Shown: positions 36,973 through 46,373 of the stretch, piece after piece
Position numbering within the stretch: position 1 is the stretch's first letter
Layout of the letters: every line of letters begins with the position of its first letter
From: Corynebacterium mendelii
GTDB lineage: Bacteria > Actinomycetota > Actinomycetes > Mycobacteriales > Mycobacteriaceae
Direction: 5' to 3'
Length of the DNA: 64,000 bases
NCBI RefSeq assembly: GCF_017307055.1
Contig: NZ_JAFLEQ010000003.1
Coordinates: forward strand, 622,843-686,842
Program-made: the position numbers and the translations under genes
Notes under the pieces: generated by a model
What the model was told of the DNA's origin: nothing
Database searches by the model: none
What the model saw: the letters and a program-made list of their open reading frames with translations, nothing else

Positions 36973-38544
36973 TCACTGCCCCGATTGTAGTGGGTCAGTG
37001 TCCGGTTGATGCAATTGGTAGGTGCGCGGGGTGTAGACCCTGGGTCCGTCCGGGCCCCGGCTGATCCGGGTGGTCGACGCCCCGACAATGACCATGGTGC
37101 GCATGTCAACGCGTGCCGGATCGACGCTGTCGAGGGTGGTGACGGTGACTTCCTCCCCGGCGGTGCCGACTGCCCGGGCAACAACCACCGGTGTATCACC
37201 GGTGCGGTATTCGGCGACGATGCGCAGCATCGAAACCAGGGATTCACGGCGGGTTTTCGATGCCGGGTTGTAGACGGCGAAAGCCATATCCGCCGCTGCC
37301 AGCGCCCTGATCCGCGTCTCGATAATCGCCCAGGGTTTGAGCCTGGTCGACAACGAGATCATGCCGAAATCATGACCCAGGGGAGCACCGACCCTGCTGG
37401 CCACCGCCTGCGCGGCGGTCATGCCGGGGATCACCGCGATATCGATGTCCCGGTAGCCGTCGGTGTCGGCGGCCTCGAACACGGCGGTGGCCATGGCAAA
37501 CACCCCCGGATCCCCGGAAGAGACCACCGCCACGTTCCGCCCGCGGGCCGCGAGATCCAGTGCCATCACGGCCCGCTCGTGCTCGACCATGTTGTCACTG
37601 GGGCGGGCGGTCTGCCAGTCGGCGAGTGCCACCCGCTTGACGTAGGTGTCGTAGCCGACAATGTCGGTGGCTGAAGCCAGTGCTTCGGTGGCCTCCGGGG
37701 TGGTCCAGCGCCCCGGCCCCGGCCCCAGACCGACCACCGTGACTTTTCCGGGTCCACCGTGGTCTTGCTGCCGGGAGGCGGTGGCGTTGCGGCAGTCGGC
37801 GGAAGGTATTTGCACCACCGCGAAATAAGGCACCTGGTCGGCGGTGGCCTGCAGCAGCGGGATGGTTGTTTCCCCTTCCATCCCCACCCGGATGGCCACC
37901 ACCGCCCGGTCGGCGACCCCGGCGGTGACAAGCGCCCGGCGTACTTTGCCGAAAGTGCGGCCCAGTTTCATGATCACCGCACTGTCGCAGGCCCGCACAG
38001 CGGCGACGATCTCTTCTTCGGTGGCGGTTGCCGGGATAATCGACAACACCTCGTTGTTTTCCGCCAGCGGCAGGCCGGTGACGGCCGCCGCAGCCCCCAC
38101 CGAGGAGATACCGGGGATGATCCGGGCCGACGACGCCAGGGGGCGCAGCCGGCGCAGCAGATGCTGCTGGGAGGAATGCAGCATTGGATCGCCCACAGAG
38201 ACCACCGTGACATTGCGTCCGGCCCGCAGATGCCCCCCGAGGCGGTCAACGGCCCGGTCATAGAACTCGCCCATCGCCCCGGCGTAGCCGCCCGGGTGGT
38301 CGGTGGTGCCGGTGGTGACCGGATAGACCAGTTCCTCGGTGATGACATCATCGGGCAGATAGGCCGCGACGGTGTGCAATGCGTGTGATGAGCCGGATTT
38401 TTTCGCGTGGAAGGCAATCACATCGGTGGCGCGGAGAGCGTTGACGCTGGCCACGGTGAGCAGATCCGGGTCGCCCGGTCCGGTTCCAATGCCGGTGAAT
38501 CTACCGGGGCGTCGGGTGGGGGTGGTGGGGAAGTTATCGGTCAC
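36973..38544 (-). CDS. cobIJ: CobI-CobJ fusion: precorrin-2 C20- and precorrin-3B C17-methyltransferase
   Basis: Two SAM-dependent tetrapyrrole methyltransferases are fused in 523 aa from the GTG at 38544. The N-terminal CobI half (about 10-250) begins GRFTGIGTGPGDPDLLTVASV and has VTVVSVGDPMLHSS. It makes precorrin-3A from precorrin-2. The C-terminal CobJ half (about 270-505) begins GKVTVVGLGPGPGRWTTPEA and has VAVVSSGDPGVFAMA and AVYNPASKTRRESL. It performs C17 methylation and ring contraction to precorrin-4. The CobI-CobJ fusion is common in Corynebacteriales. It is the last gene of the cobG-cobH-cobIJ unit. Confidence 0.94.
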   Translation of the reverse strand: MTDNFPTTPTRRPGRFTGIGTGPGDPDLLTVASVNALRATDVIAFHAKKSGSSHALHTVAAYLPDDVITEELVYPVTTGTTDHPGGYAGAMGEFYDRAVDRLGGHLRAGRNVTVVSVGDPMLHSSQQHLLRRLRPLASSARIIPGISSVGAAAAVTGLPLAENNEVLSIIPATATEEEIVAAVRACDSAVIMKLGRTFGKVRRALVTAGVADRAVVAIRVGMEGETTIPLLQATADQVPYFAVVQIPSADCRNATASRQQDHGGPGKVTVVGLGPGPGRWTTPEATEALASATDIVGYDTYVKRVALADWQTARPSDNMVEHERAVMALDLAARGRNVAVVSSGDPGVFAMATAVFEAADTDGYRDIDIAVIPGMTAAQAVASRVGAPLGHDFGMISLSTRLKPWAIIETRIRALAAADMAFAVYNPASKTRRESLVSMLRIVAEYRTGDTPVVVARAVGTAGEEVTVTTLDSVDPARVDMRTMVIVGASTTRISRGPDGPRVYTPRTYQLHQPDTDPLQSGQ

Positions 38545-38557
38545 GGTGGGGGTGTTC

Positions 38558-39211
38558 CTACAGTATTTCTTCTTTGGTGGCCAGTGCATTCAGGGCGGCG
38601 CAGGTAATCGCCGACCCGCCGCGCCGTCCGTGCACGGTAATGAAGTCGATCCCCAGCCCGGCGGCGTCGGCGGCCAGCGCGGCCTTGGATTCCGCGGCGC
38701 CGATAAAACCGACCGGGCAGCCGATCACGGCGGCAGGCCGCGGCCGGGCCGGATCGGCGGCCAGCCATTCCAGGAGGAAAAACAGGGCGGTCGGGGCGTT
38801 GCCGATGGCCACGACCGCACCGTCGAGATGCTCCTCCCACAAGGTCACCGCGGCCGCCGTGCGGGTGGTGCCGAGTTCTGCGGCACGCCCGGCCACCCGT
38901 GGATCCCCCAGCAGACACATCACAGTGTTGTCGGCGGGAAGCCTGCTGCGGGTTATCCCGCTGGCCACCATGGACACATCGGTGACAATCGGGCAGCCAT
39001 TGTCGAGGGCGGTTCTGGCGTTGGCCACGGCCTGCGGGGAAAATTCTATGTCCCCGGCCAAATCCGTCTGCCCTGAGGCGTGGATCATTCTCACCGCGAC
39101 GGTGGCCTGGTCAGGGGTAAAGCGCGCCAGATCGGATTCGGCGCGGATGGTGGCAAACGACCGGCGGTAAATCTCTTTTCCGTCGGTGATGTAGTCGTAG
39201 GGTGCGGGCAT
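38558..39211 (-). CDS. cobH: precorrin-8X methylmutase CobH
   Basis: CobH (217 aa) moves the C11 methyl group of precorrin-8X to C12, giving hydrogenobyrinic acid. YDYITDGKEIYRRSFATIRAE at the N-terminus and RMIHASGQTDLAGDI near residues 41-55, with the catalytic His, are typical. VIGCPVGFIGAAESK near 166-180 and VHGRRGGSAITCAALNAL near 193-210 complete the family pattern. It lies 60 nt behind cobG and 13 nt before cobIJ on the same strand. Confidence 0.95.
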   Translation of the reverse strand: MPAPYDYITDGKEIYRRSFATIRAESDLARFTPDQATVAVRMIHASGQTDLAGDIEFSPQAVANARTALDNGCPIVTDVSMVASGITRSRLPADNTVMCLLGDPRVAGRAAELGTTRTAAAVTLWEEHLDGAVVAIGNAPTALFFLLEWLAADPARPRPAAVIGCPVGFIGAAESKAALAADAAGLGIDFITVHGRRGGSAITCAALNALATKEEIL

Positions 39212-39271
39212 TGCTGCGGCCTTTCATCAGGCGGGGACAACCGGCGGCGGTCCCCCGGTAGACCCCCGAGC

Positions 39272-40570
39272 CTACCTGTTTGGTGTTACTTGTGTCGTGG
39301 GCGTGGTGGGTGGTGCCGCCGGCCCGGTGATCTCGTACTCGCCGTCCCCGACGGCCAGATAGTCGGTGTAGGCGCCCCGCGGGTGGCCGCAGCGGCGGGG
39401 GCAGCCGGACACGTGCACGGGGATTTCCGGCCCAGTCCCCGAGGCCACCAGTGCGGCGGCATCCCGCCGGGTGTCGGACAGTGATTTCGCGCATCCCGGC
39501 TTTCCGGTGCAGGCGGTCACGGCCAGCCACGGCGACCCGGCGTCGAAGACAAGTCCTGTCCGGGGGGCGAGCTTGACAAACGCCTCGGCGACATCCTCGG
39601 CCAGATTGTGCACCATCACCGTATGCCGGGTGGTCGCTGTTGTGGTGGCCCCGGTGGCCGCGATAAGTCTGGCCGCCGTCGACGACAATGCGCCGAACGG
39701 CAGTCCCGCCCCCAGGGTCACCGTCGCGTCGGGGTTGTCGTGCCAGCCGACCGGTACCGGTGGGGCGGGCGCAGGGGTGGCTGCCGGCCGGTCGCACCCG
39801 GTCCGCGCCCCGGCGGCGGCCATGGCCGCCAGCAGCCGGTCGTGGGCGGCGGGTTGTTCGGCGACCCGCCATTTGTTGCCCCGGATTTCCTGCCAGCAGC
39901 GCGCGCCCGCGGCATAGACGGCCGGCAGATCCGCCGCCCGCGCCGTCAACACGGTGCACCGCCCCCCGAGAAAAAGACGAAAGGGGGTCTCCGGGGTGAT
40001 CTCGGTGAGATACCGGGCGGTCACCGGCAGGGTGGTTGACGGGGGATGGGTCACCGCCTGCTCGGGGACGGCACCGAAATCGGGTTCGCTTTCGGCGACA
40101 TCACCGCTGCCGTCGTCAACTCCGAACAGGGTCCGCCCGGCAAGCCCGGCCACAACCGGGTCGGCGCACAATGCCTCATCGATCCGGTGCGCCAGGGGGT
40201 GAAGCACCGGGGTGTGGCCGCTGACAATGATGTTGCGCATCCGGTCGTGTGTCGGGTGGGCCAGGAAACCGGCGTCGGCCACCGCCTGGCTGAACGCGGC
40301 GCGGTCTGCGTCACCGATGGTTCTGATCTGCAGGTTTCCGCGGGTCGTCAGGTGGATGCAGCCATCGCCGAAGGTGTCGGTGAGCTCGGCCAGCGCCTCC
40401 CAGTCGGCGGGCTCGAGATGCCCGCCGGCCGCCCTGATCCGGCCGATGAAGCCGTCTTCGGCCCGGTGCATGGCAATCGCCCCCGGACAGGCGTCTGTCC
40501 GGCTGCGATCGCCCAGCACCATGCAGGAGCTGATTGCGTGACTGGGTGACGGGGTGTTGGTGGTGCTCAC
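39272..40570 (-). CDS. cobG: precorrin-3B synthase CobG
   Basis: CobG is the O2-dependent monooxygenase that prepares ring contraction in the aerobic cobalamin pathway, making precorrin-3B. It resembles sulfite/nitrite reductases. The N-terminal half-domain contains FIGRIRAAGG and DGCIHLTTRGNLQIR. The 4Fe-4S ligands appear as CTGKPGCAKSL and VSGCPRRCGHPRG near residues 372-412. The GTG at 40570 gives 432 aa and has TAGAGT 8 nt upstream. A longer open frame to 40876 is rejected because it is Pro/Arg-rich and lacks the family sequence. Presence of CobG shows an aerobic pathway. Confidence 0.93.
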   Translation of the reverse strand: MSTTNTPSPSHAISSCMVLGDRSRTDACPGAIAMHRAEDGFIGRIRAAGGHLEPADWEALAELTDTFGDGCIHLTTRGNLQIRTIGDADRAAFSQAVADAGFLAHPTHDRMRNIIVSGHTPVLHPLAHRIDEALCADPVVAGLAGRTLFGVDDGSGDVAESEPDFGAVPEQAVTHPPSTTLPVTARYLTEITPETPFRLFLGGRCTVLTARAADLPAVYAAGARCWQEIRGNKWRVAEQPAAHDRLLAAMAAAGARTGCDRPAATPAPAPPVPVGWHDNPDATVTLGAGLPFGALSSTAARLIAATGATTTATTRHTVMVHNLAEDVAEAFVKLAPRTGLVFDAGSPWLAVTACTGKPGCAKSLSDTRRDAAALVASGTGPEIPVHVSGCPRRCGHPRGAYTDYLAVGDGEYEITGPAAPPTTPTTQVTPNR

Positions 40571-40578
40571 AAACGCTG

Positions 40579-40584
40579 ACTCTA
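40579..40584 (-). promoter_or_regulatory. -10 hexamer TAGAGT of cobG
   Basis: TAGAGT on the minus strand ends 8 nt before the GTG start at 40570, so cobG-cobH-cobIJ is probably a leaderless transcript. Confidence 0.45.
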
Positions 40585-40920
40585 ACCCACCGGGACCCGG
40601 GGGGACCAACCGTGCACCGGCGGGCACAGGATAGTCTTGCCTTGTTTGAAAACCACTGGTGGCCCCATGTTTTCCGGCAAAAAGTTCTGCCCCCACCCCG
40701 GCGGCCGTGCACCGCGCATGGCCGGAAAAAAATACGGGGCCGGTGGGCACGGCCATTCCGTGATTTCTTCCACCGCGCCGCGCGCCCCGGCGCCCGGTGG
40801 GGCACCGGGAAAGACCACGGCCGTGGCCTGCACCAGCCCCGGTGCGGGCGGCAGGGGAGTGCAGCATCGGTGACAACCGTGCCGACTTTATCGGCCCACC
40901 GAGGCCGGGCGGGTAGACGA

Positions 40921-40926
40921 TAGGCT
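40921..40926 (+). promoter_or_regulatory. -10 hexamer TAGGCT of the lipase gene
   Basis: TAGGCT ends 7 nt before the ATG at 40934, consistent with a leaderless transcript. Confidence 0.4.
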
Positions 40927-40933
40927 GTACGGT

Positions 40934-42361
40934 ATGGCCCTTTTTTCCCGCAGCACACCGCTTGCACGGCCCTATTCGCCGGTGCGGCTGATGCGCACCT
41001 GGTCGAAAATCGGGGTGCCGCTGGTGGCTGATTTCTGGACCCAGGTGCTCAAGGAATCAGCCGAGGAGTTCCTCACCGATCAGCCGGTGCGTCCCTGGCA
41101 GATCCAGGGTGTGGCCCCCACCGGTGACACCCGCCGATCCCCGGTCATCGATGCCGCAACCGCCGCAGCCATGGATGCCGCCTCGATCCGTGGTTTTTTC
41201 GGCCTTGACCGGTGTCCGCGGCAGGCTGTGCGCCTGCCGGGGGATGCCGCAGCCGGCGATGTGCTCCGCACGGTACCGGTGACCGTGCTGGGAACACCGA
41301 AAGTCATACGCCGCTGTGCCGCGACGCGCTTTGACTATGTCACCCGTGACGATCGGGGGGAACTGATCCCGGCCGGGGCGGTTGTGGTGCGGCCGGAAAA
41401 AACCCCGGCACGGAAAAGACCGCTGGTGGCGGTGGCGCCGTCAACCCAGGGGGTGGCCCCGCACTGCGATCCTTCCCGCAGCTGCCAGGTGGGGGTGAGG
41501 GTGTCCTCCCAACCGGTTGATGCCGTCATCGCCTACGAGCTGCCGGTGATTTTGGCCCTGCTGGCCAAGGGCATGGATGTGGTGTTCATCGACTATCCGC
41601 GGGATCCGGCCACCGGTATCCAGCTCTACGCCAACCACACCGCCGCCGGGCGGGCGCTGATTGACGCGGTGGTGGCGGCCGGGCAGCTGGGGATTGATCC
41701 GGACGTGCCGGTGGGCCTGTGGGGGTTTTCCCAGGGTGGGGGTGCCACCGCCTGGGTCACCGACCACGGGGAGGAAACAGCCGCCATCAATGTCGCGGCC
41801 GCGTTCACCGGGGCACCTCCCTGTGATCTTCTGGAGGTCGGTGCCAGTGTCGACGGCGGGGCGGCCACCGGGGTGCTCTGCTACGCGATGGCCGCCCTGA
41901 TTGCCACCCGGCCCGACGTACGGGCCGCCCTGCTGCCGGAGCTGTCACCGACCGGAATCGCGAAACTGCGGGCCAGCATCAGCACCTGTGCCGGGGGGAC
42001 GGTCGTCACGGCAGGCTGGCGGCCCACCACCTCCTGGTCCAATGACGGCCGGTCGCTGGCGGAGCTGGCACTGGATATCGAACCGGTCAGGGCTGCCCTG
42101 TCGGCCCAGACACTGGGTGGGGGAACACCGCGGTGGCCGGTCCTTGTGGCCACCGCCAGGCATGATGATGTCATCCCCGCGGCCCAGGTGCGCAGGCTGG
42201 TACGCGCCTGGAAAGCCACCGGCGCCGAGGTGGTTTTCCACGACAACCGGCTGCCCGGTATACCACTGCGTACCGCCTCCAACCACTTCGTGCCCTACTA
42301 CCTGATGCTTCCCGCTTTCGTCGACTGGCTGGCGGCCCGGCTGGCAGCCGCCGGGCGGTGA
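40934..42361 (+). CDS. LIP-type lipase / alpha-beta hydrolase
   Basis: This 475-aa alpha/beta hydrolase resembles the secretory lipase (LIP) family. The nucleophile elbow GLWGFSQGGGATAW lies near residues 262-275 (Ser in GFSQG). The N-terminal part VLRTVPVTVLGTPKVIRRCAATRFDYVTRDDRG and VVFIDYPRDPATGIQLYAN fit the family. The acid is probably the Asp in ATARHDDVIPAAQ near 415 and the His that in ASNHFVPYY near 455. The family is usually exported, but no signal peptide is seen from this ATG. It sits between cobG and cobN; a cobalamin role is not indicated by sequence. Substrate unknown: acylglycerols or other esters. Confidence 0.82.
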   Translation: MALFSRSTPLARPYSPVRLMRTWSKIGVPLVADFWTQVLKESAEEFLTDQPVRPWQIQGVAPTGDTRRSPVIDAATAAAMDAASIRGFFGLDRCPRQAVRLPGDAAAGDVLRTVPVTVLGTPKVIRRCAATRFDYVTRDDRGELIPAGAVVVRPEKTPARKRPLVAVAPSTQGVAPHCDPSRSCQVGVRVSSQPVDAVIAYELPVILALLAKGMDVVFIDYPRDPATGIQLYANHTAAGRALIDAVVAAGQLGIDPDVPVGLWGFSQGGGATAWVTDHGEETAAINVAAAFTGAPPCDLLEVGASVDGGAATGVLCYAMAALIATRPDVRAALLPELSPTGIAKLRASISTCAGGTVVTAGWRPTTSWSNDGRSLAELALDIEPVRAALSAQTLGGGTPRWPVLVATARHDDVIPAAQVRRLVRAWKATGAEVVFHDNRLPGIPLRTASNHFVPYYLMLPAFVDWLAARLAAAGR

Positions 42362-42651
42362 CGGCCGCACCCTGCGGGGTTGCCCCACACCCGCACCCCG
42401 CGGTGCCCTAGACTGGGGCCGGTGCGCGCCGAAAGCGCCTATCGTTGCCACAAGTCCACAGCCACCGCGTGTCCGTGCCGGGACGTGCGGTACCCGCCGC
42501 CTGTCGCACGGTGTGCGCCTGCCACCGGTTTGTCCACGGACACGTGATCCGGTAGGTGGAAAGCCCCGGGCGATGACCGGGTGAGCGGTACCAGCCGACG
42601 GCGGCTGAACAGATAAAGTCAAGCCGCCCGCCTTGTCCCCAGAAGGGTTTT
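42362..42651 (+). promoter_or_regulatory. 290-nt leader of cobN with inverted repeats
   Basis: No coding frame is supported here. The stretch contains a 10-bp inverted repeat CGTGTCCGTG (42468-42477) / CACGGACACG (42535-42544), a CAGCCG-ACGG-CGGCTG hairpin (42592-42607), and a CCCGG...CCGGG pair between them (about 42575-42591). It could be a structured 5' leader of cobN. It lacks the conserved B12-box of known cobalamin riboswitches, so I do not call it one. Confidence 0.35.
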
Positions 42652-45600
42652 ATGTCCGCCGTGATTGTTTTGCTGTCCACCTCCGACACCGACCTGTTGT
42701 CCGCGAAAGCCGCCAACGACCGGGAGCACGTCCATTTCCGTTTCGCCAACCCCAATGGGCTGACCCACGACCAACTGGACGCCATGCTGGAGGGGGCCGG
42801 CTGTGTGATCGTGCGGCTGCTCGGCGGTAAGCGGGCCTGGGAAACCGGGATCGAGCATATTTTGTCCACCCCGGTTCCGGCCATCTTCGTCTCCGGGGAA
42901 CTGGCCGTTGACGCCGAACTGACCGAACTGTCGACCGTCGCCGCCGGCACGGTCACCAGCGCGCACACCTACCTGGCCGAAGGCGGGGCCAAAAACCTCG
43001 AGCACCTCTACCGGTTTGTCTCTGACACGGTGATGCTCACCGGCCTGGGCTTCGACGAACCGGAACGTATGCCGTTCTGGGGCCACCTGGACCGCCCGGA
43101 GTTCACCGGTGCAACCGATGCGCCGCGCATTGCGGTGATGTATTACCGGGCCCAGCATCTGGCGGGAAATACCCGCTACATCGACACACTTGCCGATGCC
43201 ATCGACGCCGCCGGGGGGCACGCCATCCCCATCTACTCGGCATCGCTGCGCACCGCGCCGAAAGAACTTCTCGACGAACTGGCCACCATGGATGTGCTCA
43301 TCACCACGGTGCTGGCGGCCGGCGGCACGAAACCCGCCACAGTGGGTGCCGGGGGCGATGACGAGGCGTGGAATGTTGAACAGCTCGCCAACCTCGACGT
43401 GCCGATCATCCAGGGGCTTGCCCTGACCAATCCGCGTGAGCACTGGGCCGACTCCGACGATGGCCTGTCGCCCCTGGATGTGGCAACGCAAGTGGCGGTC
43501 CCCGAATTCGACGGCCGCATCATCACCGTGCCGTTTTCCTTCAAGGAATACGACCCGGACGGCCTGATCGCCTATGTGCCCGACAAGGAACGCTGCCAGC
43601 GACTGGCCGGCATTGCGGTCAACCACGCGAAACTGCGGAAAATCCCCAACAAAAACAAGCGGGTCGTGGTCATGCTCTCGGCGTACCCGACCCGGCACGC
43701 CCGGATCGGCAACGCCGTCGGCCTGGACACGCCGGCCTCGACGCTGCGCATCCTGCACGCCATGGCCGACGCGGGCTACAACCTGGGCGACACCTCGTCA
43801 ATCCCCGGTTACGACGACTTCGACGGTGATGCGTTCATGCACGCCATCATCGATGCCGGCGGCTACGACGAAGAATGGTTGACCGAGGAAGTCATCGCCA
43901 CCAATCCGCTGAAACTGGCCAAAGACGACTACCTCGACTATTTCAGCACCCTCCCTTCCGCCATGCGGGAAGAAATGGAGGAGCACTGGGGCGCAGCGCC
44001 GGGCACCCACTACGTCAACCCGGCCACCGGCGAGATCTACATCGCGGGATTGAAATTCGGCAATGTGGTGGTCATGGTGCAGCCGCCGCGCGGATTCGGC
44101 GACAATCCGGTCGGCATCTACCACGACCCCGATTTGCCCGCCAACCACCACTATCTGGGCACCTACCACTGGCTGCGGAAAGTTTTCGGCGCCCACGCGA
44201 TCGTGCACATGGGAAAACACGGCAACATGGAGTGGCTGCCCGGCAAAACCGTCGGCATGTCCGCCGAATGCTACACCGACCAGGCGATCGCCGACCTGCC
44301 GCTGATCTATCCCTTCCTGGTCAACGACCCCGGTGAAGGCTCACAGGCCAAACGCCGGGCACACGCCACACTGGTCGACCACATGATTCCCCCGATGGCC
44401 CGGGCGGAAACCTACGGGGACATCACCCGTTTGGAGCAGCTGCTCGACGAGCACCAGAACATCTCGGCGATGGATCCGGCGAAACTGCCCGCCATCCGGC
44501 AGGAAATATGGACACTTTTGACCGCCGCAAAGATGGACAAGGACCTCGGCTGGGAGAAACGCCCCGACGAAGAGGTCTTCGATGACATGCTCATGCACAT
44601 CGACGGCTGGCTGTGCGAAATCAAGGACGTCGCCATCCGCGGCGGGCTGCACATTCTGGGCAAACCCATCGGTGGTGACATGCGCCTGGATCTGGTGCTG
44701 GCCATGCTGCGCGCCCGCCAGCTGTGGGGCGGGGAAACCGCGGTACCGGGGCTGCGGGAAGCACTCGGCCTGTCGGAGGCGGGCGATGAAACCCGCACCC
44801 GGGTCGACAGCATTGAAACCATTGCCCGCGGCATTGTGATCGAGCTGGATGACGCCGGGTGGGATGAATCCGCGGTGGACGCAATAGTCGACCGCGCGGA
44901 TCTGCCGGAATCAGCCGACACAGACACCGTCAAGAAGATCATGCGGTTCGCCGCCGGCGAGATTGTGCCGCGGCTGAAACAAACCCCGCGGGAAATCAGC
45001 CAGGTGCTGCACGCCCTGGACGGCGGTTTCATTGAGGCAGGCCCTTCCGGATCGCCCATGCGCGGACTGGTCAATGTGCTGCCCACCGGCCGCAACTTCT
45101 ATTCCGTCGACCCCAAGGCACTGCCCAGCCGTCTGGCGTGGGAAACCGGCCAGCTGCTGGCCGACAGCCTCATCGAGCGCTACCGGAAAGACCACGACGG
45201 TTCCTACCCGAAATCGGTGGGGCTGTCGGTGTGGGGAACCTCGGCGATGCGCACCTCCGGCGACGACATCGCCGAAGTCTTCGCCCTTTTGGGCGTGCGC
45301 CCCGAATGGGACGAAGCCTCCCGGCGGGTCACCGATTTAAGTGTCATCAGCCTGGAGGAACTGGGGCGGCCGCGCATCGACACCACAGTGCGGATCTCCG
45401 GGTTTTTCCGCGACGCGTTCCCGCATGTGCTGGCACTGCTCGATGATGCGGTGCAGATGGTGAAAAACCTCGACGAACCGGAGGAGATGAACTACATCCG
45501 GGCACATGCCTTAGCCGACGGATCCATCGACGACCACACCCTGCGCATCTTCGGCTCGAAACCGGGCACCTACGGCGCGGGCCTGCTGGAGCTGATCGAT

Positions 45601-46269
45601 TCCGGCAACTGGCGCGATGACCAGGACCTGGCGGCGGTCTACACCACCTGGGGCGGCTACGCCTACGGCCGCGGCATCGAGGGCAAAGAAGCCGCCGAGG
45701 ACATGAAAACCGCCTACCGGCGCATCCAGGTGGCGGCGAAAAACATGGACTCGGCCGAACACGATATCGCCGACTCCGACGACTACTTCCAGTTCCACGG
45801 CGGCATGGTCGCCACGGTCCGCGCTTTGACCGGCGAGGACCCGGAAGCCTTCATCGGCGATTCCACCCGGCAGGAAACCGTGAAAACCCGTACCCTGCAC
45901 GAAGAATCCCGCCGCGTGTTCCGTGCCCGGGTGGTCAATCCCCGCTGGCTGGAGGCCATGCGCAGGCATGGCTACAAGGGTGCCTTCGAGATGTCGGCCA
46001 CCGTCGATTATCTGTTCGGCTACGACGCCACCACCAACCTGATGGATGATTGGATGTACGAACAGCTCACCGAGTCATACGTCAAGGATCCGGACAACCG
46101 CGAGTTCTTCAAAAAATCCAACCCGTGGGCGCTGCGGGATATCTCCGAACGGCTGCTGGAAGCCGCCGACCGGGGCCTGTGGGAACAACCAACCGAGAAG
46201 TCCCTGGAGTTGCTGCGGGAGACGTTCCTCGAGATGGAAGGCGACCTGGAAGACCGGCAGGGACAATAG
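42652..46269 (+). CDS. cobN: cobaltochelatase large subunit CobN
   Basis: CobN (1205 aa) is the tetrapyrrole-binding subunit of the ATP-dependent cobaltochelatase that inserts Co2+ into hydrogenobyrinic acid a,c-diamide in the aerobic pathway. Family blocks include VVMVQPPRGFGDNPVGIYHDPDLPANHHYLG (first Gly/Pro-rich stretch near residues 472-502), HAIVHMGKHGNMEWLPGKTVGMS near 515-537, and GLVNVLPTGRNFYSVDPKALPS near 805-826. Later come SVGLSVWGTSAMRTSGDD and TTVRISGFFRDAFPHVL. The length matches the family. The AAA partners CobS and CobT are not in the window. The ATG at 42652 follows AGAAGG 7 nt upstream. Confidence 0.96.
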   Translation: MSAVIVLLSTSDTDLLSAKAANDREHVHFRFANPNGLTHDQLDAMLEGAGCVIVRLLGGKRAWETGIEHILSTPVPAIFVSGELAVDAELTELSTVAAGTVTSAHTYLAEGGAKNLEHLYRFVSDTVMLTGLGFDEPERMPFWGHLDRPEFTGATDAPRIAVMYYRAQHLAGNTRYIDTLADAIDAAGGHAIPIYSASLRTAPKELLDELATMDVLITTVLAAGGTKPATVGAGGDDEAWNVEQLANLDVPIIQGLALTNPREHWADSDDGLSPLDVATQVAVPEFDGRIITVPFSFKEYDPDGLIAYVPDKERCQRLAGIAVNHAKLRKIPNKNKRVVVMLSAYPTRHARIGNAVGLDTPASTLRILHAMADAGYNLGDTSSIPGYDDFDGDAFMHAIIDAGGYDEEWLTEEVIATNPLKLAKDDYLDYFSTLPSAMREEMEEHWGAAPGTHYVNPATGEIYIAGLKFGNVVVMVQPPRGFGDNPVGIYHDPDLPANHHYLGTYHWLRKVFGAHAIVHMGKHGNMEWLPGKTVGMSAECYTDQAIADLPLIYPFLVNDPGEGSQAKRRAHATLVDHMIPPMARAETYGDITRLEQLLDEHQNISAMDPAKLPAIRQEIWTLLTAAKMDKDLGWEKRPDEEVFDDMLMHIDGWLCEIKDVAIRGGLHILGKPIGGDMRLDLVLAMLRARQLWGGETAVPGLREALGLSEAGDETRTRVDSIETIARGIVIELDDAGWDESAVDAIVDRADLPESADTDTVKKIMRFAAGEIVPRLKQTPREISQVLHALDGGFIEAGPSGSPMRGLVNVLPTGRNFYSVDPKALPSRLAWETGQLLADSLIERYRKDHDGSYPKSVGLSVWGTSAMRTSGDDIAEVFALLGVRPEWDEASRRVTDLSVISLEELGRPRIDTTVRISGFFRDAFPHVLALLDDAVQMVKNLDEPEEMNYIRAHALADGSIDDHTLRIFGSKPGTYGAGLLELIDSGNWRDDQDLAAVYTTWGGYAYGRGIEGKEAAEDMKTAYRRIQVAAKNMDSAEHDIADSDDYFQFHGGMVATVRALTGEDPEAFIGDSTRQETVKTRTLHEESRRVFRARVVNPRWLEAMRRHGYKGAFEMSATVDYLFGYDATTNLMDDWMYEQLTESYVKDPDNREFFKKSNPWALRDISERLLEAADRGLWEQPTEKSLELLRETFLEMEGDLEDRQGQ

Positions 46270-46287
46270 ACCGGCGGGTCACACAAG

Positions 46288-46318
46288 CAGGGGCACAATC
46301 CCGGTTGCACAGCCCCTG
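46288..46318 (+). terminator. hairpin after cobN
   Basis: CAGGGGC (46288-46294) and GCCCCTG (46312-46318) form a 7-bp stem with a 17-nt loop, no T tract. It may attenuate or punctuate between cobN and the ECF transporter genes. Confidence 0.35.
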
Positions 46319-46373
46319 TCGAGCAAATAACATGGCAAGGCATTCCTAAGGTCTTTTTCTCTGGAGGTTCGCT

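Larger units (their letters stand above)
40571..40933. other. 363-nt divergent gap between cobG and the lipase gene
   Basis: No gene is visible. The ends hold the -10 hexamers of cobG and of the lipase. The middle is GC-rich with short inverted repeats such as CCCGGTG...CACCGGG. I looked for the conserved B12-box (AGYCMGGAGACCTGCC-like) and the GCCACTG core of a cobalamin riboswitch on both strands and did not find them. Confidence 0.5.

Noticed and set aside
39272..40876. Longer form of cobG reaching 40876
   Set aside because: The extra 102 residues are Pro/Arg/Gly-rich without family similarity, and GTG 40570 has TAGAGT 8 nt upstream.
40571..42651. Cobalamin riboswitch upstream of cobG or cobN
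   Set aside because: Neither the B12-box nor the GCCACTG core is present on either strand in the two intergenic regions, and cobG looks leaderless.
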